Assembly (NCBI RefSeq): GCF_030816935.1
Contig: NZ_JAUSYO010000001.1
Span: 1,922,001-1,986,000 of the forward strand
Source: Arthrobacter sp. B3I9
GTDB taxonomy: Bacteria; Actinomycetota; Actinomycetes; Actinomycetales; Micrococcaceae
Direction of reading: 5' to 3'
DNA: 64,000 bases
A model generated the notes under the pieces. The model saw nothing but the letters and a program-made list of their open reading frames with translations. It made no database searches and was not told the origin of the DNA. Made by a program: the position numbers and the translations under genes. Shown here in pieces: positions 58,553 through 64,000 of this stretch (its first letter is position 1; each line of letters begins with the position of its first letter).

Positions 58553-58580
58553 TGGTTTATCGGCTAGGAGTCGAACCCAC
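58553..58580 (-). other. tRNA 3'-end-like fragment with encoded CCA
   Basis: On the minus strand GTGGG-TTCGACT-CCTAG is followed by CCGATAA, then A and CCA. That is a T arm (four of five pairs), a 7-nt acceptor strand, a discriminator base and CCA in exact tRNA spacing. No matching 5' half with good pairing is present. It could be an attachment-site scar or a degenerate tRNA. Confidence 0.3.
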
Positions 58581-59336
58581 GGTTTCTGACCCTCGCTGCA
58601 AGCGGCACTGGAATTCAATGCTTCGCCGATGGATACCGGCTTTCGGCGCCGACGGGAGCAGAATTCGCGAGCGTTTTTGAAGACGCACTCGTTGAACTCG
58701 GCATCGGCGACGATGGCATGTCGGCGACGATCAGGTCGACACGGAAGATCGTATCGAGGTGGGCGCCGCCCTTGTGCGTGCTCCTATCGGTAAGGGCTTT
58801 GAACTGCTACAGCTACTTCGACTTCAGCGGCGCGCAACCTGGGCTAGCGCCCTCTCCAGTGAGAGCAGCACTTCGCTTTCGGGCGTCGCTCTCCAGTCCG
58901 AGGCGGCCCGCCAGTCGTGTATTGGAGTCGGCCGCGCATGAGCACCCATGTGGCGCGTTGAGCAGCGGACGTTGAAAAAAGGCTGACTAAATTGGAACAG
59001 CTTCTTTGGTGGGCACCTAAAAATTTGGAAAACAGCGCCCATTGAGTGTTAATTTCCGTCGGAAAAGCCTCTAGACACAGGGGATGATTGTTAATCTTCG
59101 GCCGTACTGGACATCGCCGTCCACTTCCGGTTTCGCCAATTAGTGTCCAAAACGCCAACTCTAGTTGTGAGATTCCAGGGTACTTGGCCATTTGCCAACT
59201 TAGGTGGCCACGTTTCACGGTAGTTGGCGAACTGTCCCAAGCAGTTGGCCAGCTACCTGATTTTGCGATCGGAAGCTGCTGGCGGTTGGATCACTAGTCG
59301 GCGAAACGGTTTGGCGAAGGCTGAGCCGGTTGGCGA

Positions 59337-59484
59337 TTGTTGTCGACATCGACATCGAACACGAGAACGAGGCCCGGTCGTCCCGACCGTGGATGTTGCC
59401 AAGTACCCCATCGCGGACGCCATCAAGATCCACTGGCAGAACGCCTGGGCCCCGGGGCGGGCCTCGGCCGTCCGCACACATTAG
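59337..59484 (+). pseudogene. Gene remnant, C-terminal fragment
   Basis: DIDIEHENEARSSRP in one frame is followed, after a one-base shift near 59,385, by TVDVAKYPIADAIKIHWQ and a stop at 59,482-59,484. The composition looks like a real protein end rather than random frame. I cannot name the family. It ends 81 bp before the LLM oxidoreductase gene. Confidence 0.35.
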
Positions 59485-59565
59485 CTTGGTCAGTATCAAA
59501 CCCGGATTCCGTACCCGCGTCGTTCCGGAGCGGAATTCTTCCTCGCCCGGAGTGGTTCCAGCAGT

Positions 59566-60612
59566 ATGGCCCTTCCCCTTCCCCGGATTTCCATTCTCGA
59601 CCGTGCCAACGCCCGGGACGGGTTTCCTGCTGCGGACGCCCTGAACCGGGTGCTGGAACGGGCCCAGCGGGCCGAGGAATGGGGTTACCACCGCTTCTGG
59701 GTTGCAGAGCACCACGCGGTGCCAGGCATTGCCGGTTCCGTTCCGGCCGTGCTGATGGCCGCCGTTGCTGCCCGGACGCACTCCATCCGCGTCGGTTCAG
59801 GAGGCATCATGCTTCCCAACCACCAACCACTCGTGGTGGCCGAACAGGCGGCCACGCTGGAGGCTCTGCATCCCGCGCGGATCGACTTGGGCGTCGGGCG
59901 GTCTGTCGGTTTCACCCCGGCGGTCCGGAATGCGCTGCGCGCCGGGAAACAGGATGCGGAGCGGTTTGAAGACCAGTTGGCCCAACTGCTTGCCTACCTG
60001 TCCGGAGCCGCGTCCATCACTGCCCGGCCGCGGAACGATTCGGCTACACCGGTATTCGTGCTGGCCACCGGTTCGGGAATCGATATTGCAGCCCGTGCCG
60101 GCCTGGCTGTGGTGTTGGGCGGGCCAGCCGTGTTCCGGACAGATCAGAACGGCACGCTCCCGGCGCTGGAAAGGTATCGCTCACAGTTCCGTCCATCACG
60201 CTGGTTCGAGCGGCCCTTTATCCTGGTTTCCGCCAACGTAGCAGTGGCCGCCACCCGTCAGGCGGCAAGGGAACTGCTTCTGCCCGAAGCCGTCGCGCTG
60301 GCCCGCTCCAGGACCACCGGCGAATTCGCTGCCTTGGCGCCCATGGGTCCGACCGAGTGGGCCGGGCTGACCCTCCGGGAAAAAGAAGCGGTCGAAAGGA
60401 GCCTGTCCACATCGCTGTACGGCACGGCCTCCGAGGTGCGGACCCAAGTCCAGCACCTGCTCGCGACCTCCGGAGCTGACGAGTTGCTGATCACAGGAGG
60501 AGCCTTCGACGTCGCGGCACAGGCGGAATCCGATCGGATCCTGGCCGGGCTCTTCCCCCAAGACGAGCGCCGCAGCATGGAGGACCGCCGTGGATTCGCG
60601 GCTTCCCATTGA
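59566..60612 (+). CDS. LLM-class flavin-dependent oxidoreductase (luciferase-like)
   Basis: The 348-residue protein has the bacterial-luciferase-like features ERAQRAEEWGYHRFWVAEHH, RIRVGSGGIMLPNH-like IRVGSGGIMLPNHQPLVVAEQ and RIDLGVGRS near residue 108. Group members use reduced FMN or F420 to oxidise organic substrates; MsnO8-type proteins share the EHH motif. The substrate is unknown. The gene lies alone between decayed sequences. ATG 59,566 has GGAGTGG about 16 nt upstream, so the start is not certain. Confidence 0.88.
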   Translation: MALPLPRISILDRANARDGFPAADALNRVLERAQRAEEWGYHRFWVAEHHAVPGIAGSVPAVLMAAVAARTHSIRVGSGGIMLPNHQPLVVAEQAATLEALHPARIDLGVGRSVGFTPAVRNALRAGKQDAERFEDQLAQLLAYLSGAASITARPRNDSATPVFVLATGSGIDIAARAGLAVVLGGPAVFRTDQNGTLPALERYRSQFRPSRWFERPFILVSANVAVAATRQAARELLLPEAVALARSRTTGEFAALAPMGPTEWAGLTLREKEAVERSLSTSLYGTASEVRTQVQHLLATSGADELLITGGAFDVAAQAESDRILAGLFPQDERRSMEDRRGFAASH

Positions 60613-60793
60613 CGCCCACCTGACTTGACTCCGCCTAGCGCCCTCCCAGCGCGAGCAGCCATTCCGGCCTGGCCCGGTCCTATAAATGGGCTGCGGTGGA
60701 GGAGCTACTGCTATGCGCCCCACGTTCCAGATGGACACCGACGGCTCTCACCTCGTGCCGTGCATGAGGGCCGGCGGCTCCATCTTTGCGTCA

Positions 60794-61158
60794 CTACTTC
60801 AAGATCGCGGACCAGTGCCCGTCAGCGGTGACCTGGTACAAGCCCGGGACCAGACCACTGTCTCCGTGTAGCGACCTATCTCATTCACGAGCAGGTCCGG
60901 GCGGCTGCCGAAGGTATGCACCGCAATGTTGGACGAGCCGTCGTGGGTGAATGTCACTGCCTTGGCGGGCCCCCTGTAGTAGAAGACGTCATCTCCGGCG
61001 CCGGTCATCGGCGCCGAGTCGTCGAAGGACCTCACGCTCGCCAGGTGGACAAGCTTGACTGTCCAGGACCCGCCGGCGGTGATCTTCAAAGCTGTGGTCA
61101 GTTTCCAGTTACGGGCATCAGAAAGGACAATTCCGCCGTAATTGCCGATCGTCACCTG
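60794..61158 (-). pseudogene. Broken gene for a surface/lipoprotein-type domain
   Basis: On the minus strand the frame reads WKLTTALKITAGGSWTVKLV, DDVFYYRGPAKAVTFTHDG and SNIAVHTFGSRPDLLVNEIG. This resembles the repeated beta-domain of actinobacterial secreted lipoproteins. After VVW at about 60,840 the expected continuation (VPGLYQVTADGHWSAILK, then TAG at 60,794-60,796) lies in another frame, so there is a frameshift. The N-terminal part with signal peptide is missing. The piece is a degraded fragment. Confidence 0.55.
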
Positions 61159-61318
61159 ATTGGGGGGTGAGCCTTGCCGCCGACCCCGTGCCCTGGTGCA
61201 GCCAGCATGGAACGAGGCGCGGAAAAAAAGGTATGAAGTCAGACCATTGACTTAATCCTGTTAGCCAGATCACACTGTGGTATCCGATAACTTTTTCTCC
61301 TGAAGAAAGCGAATACCT

Positions 61319-62893
61319 ATGAGTGATCGTGAATCAGAAGTGATCTCGGCACTGCCCGTGCAGGACATGGACGCGGACGCGGCCGCACTCGCTGAGCTTG
61401 GATACAAGCAGGAACTCAAGCGCGGGATGTCCGGTTTTTCGAATTTCGCCGTCTCGTTTTCCATCATTTCCATCCTTGCCGGCTGCATCACGTCATATTC
61501 GATTGCATTGCGTTCCGGGGGGCCTGCGGCCATCAACCTGGGGTGGCCAATCGCTGGTGTCCTCGTGTTTTGTGTGGCCCTGTCGATGGCCGAGATCTGT
61601 TCCCGCTATCCCACGGCAGGTGGACTGTACTTCTGGGCCGGGCGGCTTGCCAGGCGCAACAAACGCGAGTGGGCGTGGTACGTCGGCTGGTTCAATTTCT
61701 TGGGCGAAATCGCCGTGACGGCGGCCATAGATTTCGGTTGTGCCACCACCATGATGGCCTTCGCCGCCTTGACCTTCGGCATTGAGCCGAACCCTTACTC
61801 CACATTCGGCCTGTTCGTCGTCCTCCTTCTGATACACGCACTCCTCAACACGATCGGGGTACGCCTGGTCAGCCTGCTGTCCAACGTCTCCGCCTGGTGG
61901 CACATCGCAGGTGCGGCCATTATCATCGGCGCGCTGTGGATCCTTCCGACCAACCACCAGAGCTTCGCGTGGACCATGACAACCTGGCACAACGAAACCG
62001 GATGGGACTTCGGCCCGTACGTCTTCTTGATGGGACTACTTATGGCGCAGTACACCTACACCGGGTATGACGCTTCTGCCCACGTGGCAGAGGAAACCAA
62101 GAACGCCGCTGTGGCGGCTCCCAAGGGCATTGTGATGAGCGTGGCCGTCTCCGTGATCGGCGGCTGGATTCTCCTGTACTCAATCACCGCAGCTATCCAG
62201 GACGGCTCGGACAGCGGACTGGCTGCGACACTGGCCACGGACACGGGCCTGCCTCCGGCCCAGATCTTCCTGGATGCTTTGAACAACCCGGATCTGGCCA
62301 AGTTCCTGCTCTTCATCGTATGCGGAGCGCAGTTCTTCTGCGGTATGGCCTCCGTGACGGCCAACTCGCGGATGACGTATGCCTTTTCCCGTGACAACGC
62401 CCTTCCCGGGTCGCGCATCTGGGCAAGAGTCAACGCACGCACAGGCACTCCCACGAACTCCATCTGGCTTTGCGTGGGAGGGGCTATGCTGCTGGCCCTG
62501 CCGGCGCTTGTCAACACGACGGCTTATCTTGCCGTGACGTCCATCGCGGTCATCGGCCTGTATATCGCCTACGTCGTTCCGGTGTTCCTGCGGCTGTTGA
62601 ACAAGGACTTCACCCAAGGACCGTGGAACCTCGGCCGGTGGAGCCGCCCCATCGGCTGGATCGCCGTCATCTGGGTCGCAATCATCTGCGTATTGTTTGT
62701 CCTGCCTCCGGTAGCTCCCGTCACCGTAGACACCTTCAATTACGCGCCACTGGCGGTCGTAGCGGTTCTGGCGCTGGCGACGGGTTCCTGGTTTACGAAG
62801 GGCAAGAAACACTTCATGACCAACGAGGAGGCTGAGCACCTGACCCTGGACGCCGGGGAGCTCCTCGAAGAGGACCCCGGACTGCGACACTAG
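61319..62893 (+). CDS. APC-family amino-acid/polyamine permease
   Basis: The 524-residue protein has 12 expected membrane helices and the APC signature ISILAGCITSYSIALRSGGP with the following GW and EICSRYPTAGGLYFWAGRLA. It resembles the GABA/choline/ethanolamine-type permeases. Next to it are a GntR/FadR regulator and a glutamine-synthetase-like gene, a grouping known from polyamine, ethanolamine or GABA use. The substrate is therefore likely to be an amine, but it is not shown by sequence alone. ATG 61,319 has only a weak GAAAG upstream. Confidence 0.9.
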   Translation: MSDRESEVISALPVQDMDADAAALAELGYKQELKRGMSGFSNFAVSFSIISILAGCITSYSIALRSGGPAAINLGWPIAGVLVFCVALSMAEICSRYPTAGGLYFWAGRLARRNKREWAWYVGWFNFLGEIAVTAAIDFGCATTMMAFAALTFGIEPNPYSTFGLFVVLLLIHALLNTIGVRLVSLLSNVSAWWHIAGAAIIIGALWILPTNHQSFAWTMTTWHNETGWDFGPYVFLMGLLMAQYTYTGYDASAHVAEETKNAAVAAPKGIVMSVAVSVIGGWILLYSITAAIQDGSDSGLAATLATDTGLPPAQIFLDALNNPDLAKFLLFIVCGAQFFCGMASVTANSRMTYAFSRDNALPGSRIWARVNARTGTPTNSIWLCVGGAMLLALPALVNTTAYLAVTSIAVIGLYIAYVVPVFLRLLNKDFTQGPWNLGRWSRPIGWIAVIWVAIICVLFVLPPVAPVTVDTFNYAPLAVVAVLALATGSWFTKGKKHFMTNEEAEHLTLDAGELLEEDPGLRH

Positions 62894-62953
62894 GCAAAGC
62901 GGGCGGCACTGAACCTACCGTCCGCTTTACCCACCAAAGACCCAGGAGACCCG

Positions 62954-63697
62954 ATGTCAGCAGAACCCGCAGGCACTGAATTCGCCACGCTCGTTGCGGC
63001 AGTACTGGCACCGGTCCGTACACACATGGCTTTCGAATCATGTGTCGAACAACTGGGATCGGCCATCCAGCTCGGAGTCTTCCGCTCCGGCGAAAGGTTG
63101 CCGCCGGAGCGGGACCTAGCGGACACGATGCAGGTCTCACGTGCGACCCTACGCGAAGCAATTGCGGCCTTGCGGGCCGCCGGGTTCGTCCACACCACCC
63201 GTGGCCGCGGCGGCGGCACCTTTGTCGCACCGCGGGAGCAGAACTCCAAAACCCCGGACCTCACAGCAACATCTCGGACGAAGGCCGAAATGATGTCTCT
63301 GCTGGTTTTCCGCCAGGTCGTGGAACCCGGCTCCTGCTACATGGCCGCATCCCGGCAGACAACGGGCCAGGAGCAGGCACTGCTGCTGGCCTGTCTGGAG
63401 GAAGTCGAGAAGTCCACCGACCCCGAGGACTACCGCCAAGCCGACTCCAGGCTCCACCTGGCGTTTGCCACAGCAGCCGGATCCACCGAATTGAGCCAGG
63501 CCAGCGCATACCTTCAACTAACCATCCGTGAAGCCCTCGCAGAAATCCCGTTCCTCAGCAAAAACATCGAACACTCAAATGCGCAACACCGAGAGATCGT
63601 CCAGGCCATCCTCGACGGCGAGCCGAAGAGGGCCCGCGACGTCATGGAATCACACTGCGACGCGACCGCAGCGCTTCTGAAAGGACTACTGAAATGA
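62954..63697 (+). CDS. GntR-family (FadR subgroup) transcriptional regulator
   Basis: The 247-residue protein has an N-terminal winged helix (SGERLPPERDLADTMQVSRATLREAIAALRAAGFV in parts, about residues 45-80), the wing GRGGGTFVAP, and a C-terminal all-helical FCD ligand domain (RQVVEPGSCYMAA, DSRLHLAFATAAGS, EHSNAQHREIVQAI). Such regulators bind small organic acids or amines. Its ATG lies 60 bp after the permease stop with CAGGAG upstream. The gene for the glutamine-synthetase-like enzyme overlaps its stop by 4 bp, so the three genes form one operon that it probably controls. Confidence 0.93.
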   Translation: MSAEPAGTEFATLVAAVLAPVRTHMAFESCVEQLGSAIQLGVFRSGERLPPERDLADTMQVSRATLREAIAALRAAGFVHTTRGRGGGTFVAPREQNSKTPDLTATSRTKAEMMSLLVFRQVVEPGSCYMAASRQTTGQEQALLLACLEEVEKSTDPEDYRQADSRLHLAFATAAGSTELSQASAYLQLTIREALAEIPFLSKNIEHSNAQHREIVQAILDGEPKRARDVMESHCDATAALLKGLLK

Positions 63698-64000
63698 GCC
63701 ATGCCTCCATGACACAACCAACCACCCACCCCCGCAACGACCGCATGCTCACTGTAGAGCAGCTCAAGCAGCGGATCGAAAACGGCGAAACCGACACAGT
63801 TGTCCTCGCCTTCACCGACATGCAAGGGCGCCTGCAGGGAAAACTCATCCACGCACAGTTCTTCCTCGAATCCGTCCTCGAGCACGGCACCGAAGGCTGC
63901 AACTATCTCCTTGCGGTGGACACGGAAATGAACACCGTGGACGGCTACGACGTCACGTCCTGGGACACCGGATACGGCGATATGGTCTTTGACCTGGACC
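63694..64000 (+). CDS. Glutamine-synthetase family protein (partial, N-terminus)
   Basis: The first 102 residues are present; the window ends inside the gene. After an N-terminal extension it reads MLTVEQLKQRIENGETDTVVLAFTDMQGRLQGK (in parts) and LAVDTEMNTVDGYDVTSWDTGYGDM. This is the beta-grasp domain of the GlnA-like group that includes gamma-glutamyl-amine synthetases such as PuuA, GlnA3 and GlnA4. With the permease and regulator upstream, a role in gamma-glutamylation of an amine is more likely than ammonia assimilation. ATG 63,694 overlaps the regulator's stop (ATGA). Confidence 0.88.
   Translation, partial: MSHASMTQPTTHPRNDRMLTVEQLKQRIENGETDTVVLAFTDMQGRLQGKLIHAQFFLESVLEHGTEGCNYLLAVDTEMNTVDGYDVTSWDTGYGDMVFDLD

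Larger units (their letters stand above)
57926..59565. other. Decayed accessory DNA without an intact gene
   Basis: These 1.6 kb contain short frames that switch between reading frames, AT-richer patches and no complete gene. A 185-codon frame (58,123-58,680) has no family features. A plausible protein frame runs FADGYRLSAPTGAEF ... VFEDALVELGIGDDG from about 58,627 and appears to resume, after an indel, as VGAALVRAPIGKGFELLQLL to 58,940. The 59,100-59,340 part has repeated TTGGC motifs. The overall impression is remnants of genes left after insertion and deletion. Confidence 0.45.

Noticed and set aside
58123..58680. 185-codon frame as a gene
   Set aside because: No family features, no ribosome site, Arg/Ser/Pro-rich, and it crosses the tRNA-like fragment.
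59100..59340. Repeated TTGGC motifs as a CRISPR or iteron array
   Set aside because: Spacing and flanking bases are irregular and no conserved repeat unit longer than 6 bp can be drawn.

Overview
The window is a high-GC actinobacterial chromosome segment. It is most likely an Arthrobacter or Pseudarthrobacter-type member of the Micrococcaceae. Evidence for this is the GC-rich third codon positions, frequent GTG starts, a homologue of the mycothiol-dependent nitroreductase Rv2466c, a mycothiol-type TIGR03086 protein, paired clpP genes, an isoleucine T-box of the short actinobacterial kind, and the gene orders rne–(thiD/tenA)–rplU–rpmA–obgE–proB–proA–nadD–rsfS and nrdH-I-E-F. The genus call is inference; no rRNA gene is present.

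Layout. 1-5,080: the end of an Fpg/Nei glycosylase, tRNA-Gly and tRNA-Pro, then the protein quality-control block tig, clpP1, clpP2, clpX. 5,080-15,050: single genes (Rv2466c-like thioredoxin-fold protein, GH15 glycosidase with a TIGR03086 partner, valS, DUF488, SDR, a membrane-anchored EEP hydrolase, a secreted GDPD). 15,060-21,080: T-box, ileS, folC, a DUF4233-like membrane protein, ndk. 21,100-35,470: VKOR, rne, a TPP riboswitch with a frameshifted thiD-tenA fusion, rplU, rpmA, obgE, proB, proA, a small membrane protein, nadD, a membrane protein, rsfS. 35,500-39,800: two identical tRNA-Ala genes, a flavin monooxygenase-like gene, an RlmG-like methyltransferase, a ROK regulator. 40,000-43,910: a structured leader, metF and a frameshifted metE. 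44,000-49,350: DUF2004 gene, then a LysR gene divergent from a three-gene lipid-modification operon (FAD oxidoreductase, DUF1365, cyclopropane-fatty-acid-type methyltransferase). 49,350-53,800: the class Ib ribonucleotide reductase operon with NrdR-type boxes. 53,800-61,200: an accessory region holding a Phd/RelE-type toxin-antitoxin pair, a polymorphic EndoU-type nuclease toxin with a MafI-like immunity gene, 1.6 kb of decayed DNA, an LLM flavin enzyme and a broken surface-protein gene. 61,300-64,000: an amino-acid/polyamine-type permease, a GntR/FadR regulator and the start of a glutamine-synthetase-like gene.

Points that stand out. (1) A probable interbacterial toxin locus: a 695-residue protein with an eCIS-type N-terminal motif, a helical repeat middle and an EndoU C-terminus, followed 13 bp downstream by a MafI-like immunity gene. 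(2) Two vitamin/amino-acid genes (thiD-tenA and metE) each carry one clean frameshift. (3) The metF leader can fold into a multi-stem RNA that I cannot match to a known riboswitch and sits beside a perfect 14-bp palindrome. (4) A family of intergenic palindromic elements is present in two copies 43.8 kb apart. (5) Many 10-19 bp tandem duplications occur, several lying across stop codons. (6) The Rv2466c homologue has CPFA in place of the dithiol CPWC motif.

All calls come from reading the sequence; no database search or folding program was run.
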